Below the pieces are notes generated by a model, which had not been told where the DNA came from, searched no databases, and saw nothing but the letters and a program-made list of their open reading frames with translations. From NCBI RefSeq assembly GCF_001314225.1, contig NZ_CP012697.1:1798001-1862000 (forward strand): a stretch of DNA of 64,000 nt, read 5' to 3'. Every line of letters begins with the position of its first letter. Positions within the stretch are counted from its first letter, which is position 1. Source of the DNA: Microbacterium sp. No. 7. GTDB taxonomy: Bacteria > Actinomycetota > Actinomycetes > Actinomycetales > Microbacteriaceae. The translations under genes and the position numbers were made by a program. Shown here piece after piece: positions 9,410 to 17,213 of this stretch.

Positions 9410-9499
9410 GGGCCGCGCGGGAGGCGCACAGGACGCGGTCTGTAGAATAGAACGCCCCCGGATTCGGGACGGCATCCCCTTCTGCATTGGAACACCCTC

Positions 9500-11413
<1,914 letters not shown>

Positions 11414-11438
11414 GGCCTGCTCACCCGCTCAATCCCCG

Positions 11439-11499
11439 GTTCGACCGCGGCGAAGTGCGGGTGCGGCATCCGCACACCCGCACTTCACCGCGGTCGAAC
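11439..11499. terminator. Long inverted repeat between convergent genes
   Basis: The 25-nt arms at 11439-11463 and 11475-11499 (starting GTTCGACCGCGG and ending CCGCGGTCGAAC) pair with a single mismatch. The 11-base loop region itself contains GTGCGG/CCGCAC. It lies between the ends of typA (+) and the XRE-cupin gene (-), the right place for a bidirectional terminator, but there is no T-tract. It could also be a REP-like element. Confidence 0.65.
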
Positions 11500-11511
11500 G
11501 GAGTGAATGGG

Positions 11512-12072
11512 TCAGCGCAGCTCGCTGATGAGGACGGCTGAGGTCCGCGGCTCGAGGGCCTCGAACACGTGCGGGGCGTCGCCGGGGTAGCTCAGGTAGT
11601 CGCCGGGCTCGAGCGTCACGGGCTCGTCCCGGGGACCGGCGACGGCGCGGCCGGCGATGAGCACGACGTGCTCGATCGTGCCGCGCGCGTGCGGATCCGA
11701 GGGCTTCGGGGTGCCGGGCTCGGCCTGGATGAGGTAGATGTCGCGCCGCGCGTTCGGCGGGCTGGCCGACAGCAGCGACGCGGCGTAGGGCGCGGATGCC
11801 GACAGGATGCGCCGCGCGTCGCCGATGCGCACGAGCGTCAGTGGGGGAGCCTCGTCGTGCACGAAGACCGAGAACGGCACGCCGAGGGCGGTGCCGAGCG
11901 CCCACAGTGTCTCGACGCTCGGATTGCCCGAGCCGGCCTCCAGCTGCGAGACCGTGGCCTTCGAGACGCCGGCGCGCCGCGCGAGCTCCGACACCGAGAG
12001 CCCCGCGCCCTCGCGTTCGCGGCGGAGGGCGGTGGCGATGCGCGTGCCGAGCGGTTCCATGCCGTTCATCAT
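11512..12072 (-). CDS. XRE-family transcriptional regulator with C-terminal cupin domain
   Basis: A 186-residue DNA-binding regulator. An HTH_3 domain occupies about residues 10-65 (LSVSELARRAGVSKATVSQLE), followed by a small cupin_2 barrel (EPGTPKPSDPHARGTIEHVVLIAGR...LEPGDYLSYPGDAPHVFEA). Cupin-HTH regulators sense small metabolites and often control the adjacent gene. Here that gene is divergent azlC, suggesting control of amino-acid export. The start is uncertain: ATG at 12072, 12069 or 12060. The longest reading frame, beginning at 12129, would run across the azlC promoter and is less likely. Confidence 0.88.
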   Translation of the reverse strand: MMNGMEPLGTRIATALRREREGAGLSVSELARRAGVSKATVSQLEAGSGNPSVETLWALGTALGVPFSVFVHDEAPPLTLVRIGDARRILSASAPYAASLLSASPPNARRDIYLIQAEPGTPKPSDPHARGTIEHVVLIAGRAVAGPRDEPVTLEPGDYLSYPGDAPHVFEALEPRTSAVLISELR

Positions 12073-12090
12073 TTCATCCGACTGTTCCGT

Positions 12091-12127
12091 TTGACGAACG
12101 GTGCCGCGAACGTTCAGAATAATGACC
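12091..12127 (+). promoter_or_regulatory. Putative azlCD promoter with GTTC/GAAC operator-like sites
   Basis: TTGACG (12091-12096) and CAGAAT (12115-12120), 18 nt apart, make a plausible promoter. The -10 box lies 7 nt before the ATG at 12128, giving a leaderless mRNA. The region contains GTTC...GAAC half-sites and a perfect GAACGTTC palindrome (12108-12115), candidate binding sites for the divergent XRE regulator. Confidence 0.45.
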
Positions 12128-12844
12128 ATGCGTTCATCTGACCGGCCGGACGGGCGGACACCGGCCGAGGTGCGCCTCGCGCGCCGCGAGGGCCTCGGCG
12201 TGGCGATCGCGACGAGCGCCTACGGCGTGTCGTTCGGCGCGCTGGCCGTGGCGTCGGGCCTCGACGTGTGGCAGACCTGCGTGCTGAGCCTCGTCATGTT
12301 CACGGGCGGCTCGCAGTTCGCCTTCGTCGGCGTCATCGGCGCCGGGGGACTGGCCGCCGCGCCCGCCGCGATCGCGTCGGCGGCGCTGCTCGGCGTGCGC
12401 AACGTCGCCTACGCCATCCGCATGGCGCCCGTGATCGGCGGGCCACTGCAGCGCGCCGCGGCCGCCCAGTTCACGATCGACGAGTCGACGGCGGTCTCGC
12501 TCGCGCAGACCACGCCGGCCGCGCGACGCGCGGGCTTCTGGATCACCGGCATCGGCATCTACGTCGGGTGGAACCTGACGACGCTCGCCGGCGCCCTGCT
12601 CGGCGACGTGCTCGGCGACGTGCGCGCCTACGGGCTCGACGCCGCTGCCGCCGCCGCGTTCCTCGCCCTGCTGTGGCCGCGGCTGAGACAGCGTCAGGCG
12701 ATCGCCGTGGGCGTCGGCGCGGCGGTCGTCGCGACCGCGCTCACGCCCGTGCTGATGCCCGGCCTGCCGGTCATCGTCGCCGCGCTCGTCGCGGTCGTCG
12801 TCGGCGCCGCCAACTGGCTCGCACCCCGGGAGCGCACGCCGTGA
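12128..12844 (+). CDS. azlC: AzlC family branched-chain amino acid export protein
   Basis: A 238-residue polytopic membrane protein of the AzlC/YgaZ family, the large subunit of a two-component exporter of branched-chain amino acids or related compounds. Typical features are the early SAYGVSFGALAV helix, SLVMFTGGSQFAFVGVIGAGG, and NVAYAIRM. ATG at 12128 is preferred (leaderless context); ATG 12122 and an upstream GTG are alternatives. Its stop overlaps the GTG of azlD. It is divergent from a cupin-HTH regulator. Confidence 0.9.
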   Translation: MRSSDRPDGRTPAEVRLARREGLGVAIATSAYGVSFGALAVASGLDVWQTCVLSLVMFTGGSQFAFVGVIGAGGLAAAPAAIASAALLGVRNVAYAIRMAPVIGGPLQRAAAAQFTIDESTAVSLAQTTPAARRAGFWITGIGIYVGWNLTTLAGALLGDVLGDVRAYGLDAAAAAAFLALLWPRLRQRQAIAVGVGAAVVATALTPVLMPGLPVIVAALVAVVVGAANWLAPRERTP

Positions 12845-13155
12845 CGCTGTGGACGGCGACCATGATCGCCTCGATCGTCTGCGTCGCGCTCAAGGCGATC
12901 GGCTACCTCGTCCCGCCGCGCTGGTTCGACGCCCCGACGCCCGCGCGCATCACCGATCTGCTCACGGTCGCCCTGCTCTCCGCGCTCGTCGCCGTGCAGA
13001 CCCTCGGCGCGGGCCAGGCGGTGATCGTCGACGCCCGCGTGCCCGCCGTGCTCGTGGCCGCGGGACTGCTCATGATGCGGGCGCCGTTCCTCGTCGTGGT
13101 CGTCGCCGCGGCCGCCGTCGCGGCGCTGCTGCGACTGTGGGGCGTCGCGGCCTGA
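12841..13155 (+). CDS. azlD: AzlD family small export subunit
   Basis: A 104-residue protein with about four hydrophobic helices, matching the AzlD/YgaH small subunit that pairs with AzlC. The GTG start at 12841 overlaps the azlC stop (GTGA), showing translational coupling. Conserved features are the first helix with KAIGYLVPPRWF and the LLTVALLSALVAVQTL segment. The operon ends here; a hairpin follows at 13206-13233. Confidence 0.9.
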   Translation: MTLWTATMIASIVCVALKAIGYLVPPRWFDAPTPARITDLLTVALLSALVAVQTLGAGQAVIVDARVPAVLVAAGLLMMRAPFLVVVVAAAAVAALLRLWGVAA

Positions 13156-13205
13156 GCCGGCCTGCGGACCGCCTTGGCCCGGGAGGGGAACGGAGACCGT
13201 CCATA

Positions 13206-13233
13206 GCGCGTTCATCAGTCGCGCAGAACGCGC
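13206..13233 (+). terminator. Hairpin downstream of azlCD
   Basis: Perfect 8-bp arms GCGCGTTC (13206-13213) and GAACGCGC (13226-13233) with a 12-nt loop, 50 bp past the azlD stop. No strong T-run. Likely terminator of azlCD. Confidence 0.45.
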
Positions 13234-13260
13234 GCTTAGCCGTGCTCTCTATGGTCGGCT

Positions 13261-13266
13261 CGTCGG
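13261..13266. repeat. Target-site duplication, left copy
   Basis: CGTCGG directly abuts the left end of the transposon at 13267 and is repeated exactly at 17178-17183 right after its other end. IS21-type elements typically duplicate a few bp of target (about 4-8 bp), so this fits. Confidence 0.8.
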
Positions 13267-13311
13267 TGACTATGGCAGCGTAAGTCGGACCCACCAGGGC
13301 AATCTAAGCGG
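13267..13311 (+). repeat. Left terminal inverted repeat of the IS21-type transposon
   Basis: Begins TGACTATGGCAGCG and ends with the inner motif GGCAATCTAAGCGG. Aligned without gaps to the reverse complement of 17133-17177, about 31 of 45 positions match. This includes TGA at the tip, GG.CCCA in the middle, and GGCAATCTAA.CGG. Confidence 0.85.
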
Positions 13312-13413
13312 AGACCACTTGCTGCTTGACGGGGTGTCCACGGCAGCCTGAGCCGAGTCCACCTCCACCGTTGACGGAACTGTTGTTCCGGATGCTGATG
13401 GTGGAGGTTTGGG

Positions 13414-15093
13414 ATGGGATCTCGGGTGGATGTGTTCGCGGCGATTCGGCGTGATGCGCGGGTGGAGGAGCTCTCGATCAGAGAGCTTGCGCGCCGTCAT
13501 CACGTTGGGCGAGCGACGGTGCGGCAGGCGTTGGCTTCGCCGGAACCGCCGCCGAAGAAGACGCGGGTGAGGTCGGCGCCGAGGCTTGACCGGTTCAAGC
13601 CCGCGATCGACGCGATGCTGCGGGAGGATCTGACGGCACCAAGGAAGCAGCGCCACACCGCGACCCGGGTACTGGATCGTCTTATTGAGGAGCACGGAGC
13701 GACTGAATTGTCGTATTCGACTGTTCGTAACTACGTCCGCTTTCGCCGGCCCGAGATCGACGCGGTCGCGGGCCGGCGGGTGGAGGTCTTCATCCCTCAA
13801 GACCACCAGCCAGGTGCGGAGGCTGAGGTCGATTTCGGCGAGGTGTGGGTGGTGCTAGCTGGGGTGAAGACGAAGTGCCACATGTTCGTGTTCCGGCTCT
13901 CTCACTCGGGGAAGGCGATCCACCGGGTTTATTCGACTCAGTCGCAGGAAGCATTCCTCGAGGGCCACATTGATGCGTTCGAAGAGATTGGCGGCATCCC
14001 GACCCGGCATATCCGTTACGACAATCTGACATCGGCAGTCCAGGCGGTGCTCTATGGCAACGGGCGCGGCCGGATCGAGAACGAGCGGTGGGTGCTGTTC
14101 CGCTCCCACTACGGGTTCGATTCGTTCTACTGCCAACCCGGTATCACGGGCGCACATGAGAAGGGCGGCGTTGAGGGTGAGGTCGGGCGGTTCCGGCGAA
14201 CACATTTGACACCCATGCCGGTTGTCGATTCCCTCGCAGAACTCAACGCGAGAATCCGCGCCTGGGACGCGGCGGATGACAGGCGGCGGATCGCGTCGCG
14301 GATTCGCACAGTCGGCCAGGACTTCGCCGTCGAACAGGCACTGCTGTCGCCGCTGCCGTATGAGCGATTCGATCCAGGCCTGACGCTGCATCCGCGGGTC
14401 GACAGGTCGAGTCTGATCACGGTTCGGATGGCGAAGTACTCCGTCCCCGCCCATCTGATCGGCCGGAACGTCCGCGTCTCATTACGCGCGTCCGTGGTCG
14501 TCGTTTTCGACGGGCACCAGGAAGTTGCCCGCCATGAGCGAGTTGTCGCGCGCGGCGGACAATCAGTCGTCCTCGACCATTACCTCGAGGTGTTGCGTCA
14601 GAAGCCCGGAGCGCTCCCGGGAGCCACCGCCTTAGCGAGGGCGCGGGAGGCCGGAGTGTTTACGGCTGCCCACGATGCGTTCTGGGCGGCCGCCCGCAAG
14701 ACCGATGGTGATGCCGTCGGCACGCGAGCCCTCATTGATGTTCTGCTTCTGCACCGGAGCATGCCCGCAGAGGAAGTGATCGCCGGCATCCACGCAGCAC
14801 TCCAAGTCGGGGCAGTCACCGCCGATGTCGTCGCTGTCGAAGCCCGCAGACAAACTTCGACGGGTGGGCCTGGCCTGCATGGTCATCTCCGTGAACTCGC
14901 GTCTGGCCGCGAGCAACGAGTTGTCAGTCTCACCCAACGCCGTCTCGCTGATCCGGCCGCGGTGATCGCAGGTCTCCCGGCCGACACGAGACCACTGCCG
15001 AGTGTCGCCGGCTACGACGAACTCTTGGAACGTCGGGCACGCCCGACGCTCACGGACGAAGCGATTGATCGGGAAGGAACCACGGGAACATGA
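13414..15093 (+). CDS. istA: IS21 family transposase IstA
   Basis: A 559-residue DDE recombinase. The N-terminal helix-turn-helix (SIRELARRHHVGRATVRQAL, about residues 24-43) binds the element ends. The rve integrase core carries the acidic triad at about Asp140 (AEVDFGEVW), Asp203 (IRYDNLTSAV) and Glu254 (HEKGGVEGEV). The C-terminal Mu-transposase-like domain follows. It appears intact, so the element may still be mobile. It overlaps istB by 4 bp (ATGA), the normal IS21 arrangement. Confidence 0.95.
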   Translation: MGSRVDVFAAIRRDARVEELSIRELARRHHVGRATVRQALASPEPPPKKTRVRSAPRLDRFKPAIDAMLREDLTAPRKQRHTATRVLDRLIEEHGATELSYSTVRNYVRFRRPEIDAVAGRRVEVFIPQDHQPGAEAEVDFGEVWVVLAGVKTKCHMFVFRLSHSGKAIHRVYSTQSQEAFLEGHIDAFEEIGGIPTRHIRYDNLTSAVQAVLYGNGRGRIENERWVLFRSHYGFDSFYCQPGITGAHEKGGVEGEVGRFRRTHLTPMPVVDSLAELNARIRAWDAADDRRRIASRIRTVGQDFAVEQALLSPLPYERFDPGLTLHPRVDRSSLITVRMAKYSVPAHLIGRNVRVSLRASVVVVFDGHQEVARHERVVARGGQSVVLDHYLEVLRQKPGALPGATALARAREAGVFTAAHDAFWAAARKTDGDAVGTRALIDVLLLHRSMPAEEVIAGIHAALQVGAVTADVVAVEARRQTSTGGPGLHGHLRELASGREQRVVSLTQRRLADPAAVIAGLPADTRPLPSVAGYDELLERRARPTLTDEAIDREGTTGT

Positions 15094-15902
15094 CCACGAA
15101 ACCCACCACCGTCACGACGACGCTGCGCCGGAGACGCGGGCTCACCGAAGAAGCAGCGATCGCGGCTGTCGATCAGGCCTGCCGGCGTCTCCGGCTCCCG
15201 ACTGTCCGCGCCGTCGTTGACGAGGCCCTGGTGACCGCGAACCGAGAGCAGCTGTCCTACCAAGGGTTCCTGGCAGAGCTACTGCTCGCGGAGTGCGATG
15301 ATCGCGATCGGCGCTCCTCGATTCGGCGCGTGTCTGCGGCTGGCTTCCCGCGGAGCAAGTGGCTCGGTGACTTCGATTTCGACGCGAACCCGAACATCAA
15401 CCCGGCCACGATCCACCAACTCGCTACCGGTGACTGGATCCGCAAAGGCGAACCGCTCTGCCTCATCGGCGACTCCGGTACCGGGAAATCGCATCTACTG
15501 ATCGGTCTGGGAACCGCGGCTGCAGAGAAGGGCTATCGGGTCAAATACACGCTCGCGACGAAACTCGTCAACGAACTCGTCGAAGCCGCCGACGAGAAGC
15601 AGCTCGCCCGCACCATCGCTCGCTACGGCCGCGTCGACTTGCTCTGCATCGATGAACTCGGCTACATGGAACTCGACCGCCGCGGAGCCGAGCTCCTGTT
15701 CCAGGTCCTCACCGAACGCGAAGAGAAGAACTCCGTCGCGATAGCCTCCAACGAATCGTTCTCCGGATGGACGAGGACCTTCACCGACCCGAGGCTCTGC
15801 GCTGCGATCGTCGACCGACTCACGTTCGGTGGCAGCATCATCGAAACCGGCACCGACTCCTATCGCCTCGCCCACACCCGCCGACTCACTGACCAGGTCT
15901 GA
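15090..15902 (+). CDS. istB: IS21 family transposition ATPase IstB
   Basis: A 270-residue AAA+ ATPase, DnaC-like, which assembles on target DNA and recruits IstA. Walker A GDSGTGKS is at about residues 127-134 and Walker B LLCIDELGY with Asp188-Glu189; sensor-1 (IASNESF) follows. Length is normal and no frameshift is seen. Its stop is only 8 bp from the stop of the convergent trpS, leaving no room for a terminal repeat, so the element continues beyond it. Confidence 0.95.
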   Translation: MTTKPTTVTTTLRRRRGLTEEAAIAAVDQACRRLRLPTVRAVVDEALVTANREQLSYQGFLAELLLAECDDRDRRSSIRRVSAAGFPRSKWLGDFDFDANPNINPATIHQLATGDWIRKGEPLCLIGDSGTGKSHLLIGLGTAAAEKGYRVKYTLATKLVNELVEAADEKQLARTIARYGRVDLLCIDELGYMELDRRGAELLFQVLTEREEKNSVAIASNESFSGWTRTFTDPRLCAAIVDRLTFGGSIIETGTDSYRLAHTRRLTDQV

Positions 15903-15910
15903 CCGAGGTC

Positions 15911-16951
15911 CTAGTAGATCGTCCCCATTGCTTCGCGCACCTGGGCCAGTGTTGACTCCGCCGAAGTGTTCGCAGCCTCATTGCCGTGGCGAAGAATCGC
16001 CCGCACGAGATCCTCGTCTTTGGCGAAGGCTTGCCGCCTCACGCGCAACGGTTCCAAGAAGTCGTTCACGGCTGTCGCCGTCATGGCTTTCAGGGCGCTG
16101 CTGCCGCCATCACCGATCTCGTCGGCTAACTCGGCTGGCTCGACACCGCGGCACAGCGCGGCCGTCGACAACAGCGCCGAAACACCAGGCCTGTCCTCGG
16201 GATCGAAACTGATCCGCCGGTCCTGATCGGTCCGAGTCTGACGAATCACCGCAACTGTCTCGTCCGGTGTCATAGATAACGCGATCGCGTTCCCGTAGCT
16301 CTTCGACATCTTCCGACCGTCCAAGCCCGGAACCTCCGGCGTCGACGTGATCAACGCATCCGGAACCGGGAAGACATCCCCATAGCGCTCGTTGAACCGT
16401 CGAGCGATCACGCGAGTCATCTCCACATGCGGGAGGTTGTCCTTGCCGACGGGCACGAGATTGCCTTTGCAGAACAGAATGTCGGCCGCCTGGTGCACCG
16501 GATAGGTCAAGAGCAACCCGCTCAACGCGCGCCCGGACGCCGCGAGTTCCGCTTTGACGGTCGGATTACGATGCAGTTCCGCCTCGGTGACCAAGCTCAG
16601 GAACGGCAGCATCAACTGATTCAGCGCCGGCACCGACGAGTGGGTGAAAATGGTCGTCCGTTCCGGGTCGATGCCCGCGGCGAGATAGTCGAGCACAGCG
16701 CTATAGACGTTCTCGCGAACGTGAGCCATCGTGTCTCGGTCGGTGATGACCTGATAGTCCGCGAGCACGAGGAACATCTCGACGCCAGCCTGCTGGAGAC
16801 GCACCCGTTCCCTGATGGTGCCAAAGTAGTGGCCCAGATGCAGCGGCCCAGTCGGCCGCTCACCCGTGAGGACTCGAAAGTGCTCGGGGTGCTCGGCCAC
16901 GAGGACCGCGACCTCTGCCGAGCGTTGCGCGGTTGCGATGAAGGACTCCAT
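15911..16951 (-). CDS. trpS: Tryptophanyl-tRNA synthetase, auxiliary type, carried on the transposon
   Basis: A 346-residue class I aminoacyl-tRNA synthetase that charges tRNA-Trp. The HIGH-type motif PTGPLHLGHY (HLGH at about 38-41) and KMSKS (about 214-218, GRKMSKSYGN) are intact. The opening RVLTGERPTGPLHLGH and overall pattern resemble the auxiliary TrpRS group (Streptomyces TrpRS1, Deinococcus TrpRS II), some members of which resist the inhibitor indolmycin; this assignment is from memory of the family. The protein contains no tryptophan. ATG 16951 has GGGAG six bases upstream. An in-frame ATG at 17026 is rejected because it lies within the regulatory hairpins. The gene is inside the IS21-type element. 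Confidence 0.93.
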   Translation of the reverse strand: MESFIATAQRSAEVAVLVAEHPEHFRVLTGERPTGPLHLGHYFGTIRERVRLQQAGVEMFLVLADYQVITDRDTMAHVRENVYSAVLDYLAAGIDPERTTIFTHSSVPALNQLMLPFLSLVTEAELHRNPTVKAELAASGRALSGLLLTYPVHQAADILFCKGNLVPVGKDNLPHVEMTRVIARRFNERYGDVFPVPDALITSTPEVPGLDGRKMSKSYGNAIALSMTPDETVAVIRQTRTDQDRRISFDPEDRPGVSALLSTAALCRGVEPAELADEIGDGGSSALKAMTATAVNDFLEPLRVRRQAFAKDEDLVRAILRHGNEAANTSAESTLAQVREAMGTIY

Positions 16952-16957
16952 TTGTGT

Positions 16958-17051
16958 CTCCCGATGATTGGGAGCTACACGGAGTACTCGGGCCGTTCCA
17001 CGAGCTGCCGTGCAGCCCGTGAACATACTTCAACCGGCTGCTATCGCAGCC
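16958..17051 (-). promoter_or_regulatory. Trp attenuator: alternative hairpins and sequestered ribosome-binding site
   Basis: Reading the minus strand, four complementary segments follow each other: GGCTGC (17051-17046, overlapping the last Trp codon of the leader), GCAGCC (17041-17036), GGCTGC (17017-17012) and GCAGC (17008-17004). Segment 2 can pair with 1 or 3, and segment 3 with 2 or 4. Downstream, CTCCC (16974-16970) pairs with the trpS Shine-Dalgarno GGGAG (16962-16958). CCCGA (16992-16988) is a rival partner for TCGGG (16964-16960). No T-run was found, so control could be translational rather than by termination. Confidence 0.75.
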
Positions 17052-17079
17052 ACCACCAAGCGGAACGGTTGAAGTTCAT
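17041..17079 (-). CDS. Tryptophan-rich leader peptide of trpS
   Basis: A 12-codon ORF reading MNFNRSAWWWLR then TAG, with three consecutive Trp codons at positions 8-10 (17058-17050). It lies 89 nt upstream of the trpS start. Its Trp codons and stop sit inside the first of a set of alternative hairpins, which is the classic layout of ribosome-mediated attenuation. There is no Shine-Dalgarno, but a TAGTAT -10 box ends 7 nt before the ATG, so it is probably translated from a leaderless transcript. Too short for ordinary gene finders. Confidence 0.85.
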   Translation of the reverse strand: MNFNRSAWWWLR

Positions 17080-17086
17080 GAACGAG

Positions 17087-17114
17087 ATACTACCGGGGCC
17101 CGGAACCAAGACCA
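17087..17114 (-). promoter_or_regulatory. Promoter of the trpS transcription unit
   Basis: -10 box TAGTAT (17092-17087) and -35-like TGGTCT (17114-17109) separated by 16 nt. The start point is predicted at or just before the leader-peptide ATG. It lies entirely inside the transposon, next to the right terminal repeat, so trpS travels with its own promoter. Confidence 0.55.
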
Positions 17115-17132
17115 GAAACCACAGGGTGGGTC

Positions 17133-17177
17133 CCGTTTAGATTGCCGCCCTGGGCCCAGCTGAGGTTGACATTCTCA
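17133..17177 (-). repeat. Right terminal inverted repeat of the IS21-type transposon
   Basis: Read inward on the minus strand it begins TGAGAATGTCAACC and reaches GGCAATCTAAACGG at the same spacing from the tip as in the left end. It is located beyond trpS, not beside istB. Confidence 0.85.
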
Positions 17178-17183
17178 CGTCGG
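17178..17183. repeat. Target-site duplication, right copy
   Basis: CGTCGG, identical to 13261-13266, directly after the right transposon end. It lies 30 bp upstream of the exporter permease start at 17214. Confidence 0.8.
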
Positions 17184-17213
17184 CGTGCTCCGAAGCACCG
17201 GGAAGGAACGTCC

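Larger units (their letters stand above)
13267..17177. mobile_element. IS21-family transposon carrying a passenger trpS gene
   Basis: A 3911-bp unit bounded by imperfect inverted repeats beginning TGA and by the 6-bp duplication CGTCGG. It contains istA (transposase) and istB (ATPase helper) on the plus strand and a convergent trpS with leader and promoter on the minus strand. Standard IS21 elements are about 2-2.5 kb and end soon after istB. Here the right-hand terminal repeat lies 1.2 kb further on, beyond trpS. Base composition inside is visibly less GC-rich than in the flanking genes. The direct repeat shows that the whole unit, passenger included, inserted in one event. Confidence 0.88.

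Noticed and set aside
11439..11499. tRNA T-arm or phage attachment site (GGTTCGA-like start)
   Set aside because: No acceptor or anticodon stem can be built around it; it is one arm of a simple inverted repeat.
15903..15915. Right transposon end directly after istB
   Set aside because: Only 8 bp separate istB from trpS and no sequence like the left terminal repeat occurs there; the match is at 17133-17177.
16952..17026. Longer trpS reading frame beginning at ATG 17026
   Set aside because: In frame, but it would put the leader hairpins inside the coding region and has no ribosome-binding site; the ATG at 16951 has GGGAG and starts at the family's usual N-terminus.
13273..17171. Shorter transposon boundaries beginning TGGCAGCG and ending at 17171
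   Set aside because: These ends also pair, but the flanks show no direct repeat. Moving both ends out by 6 bp adds matching TGA tips and exposes the exact CGTCGG duplication.
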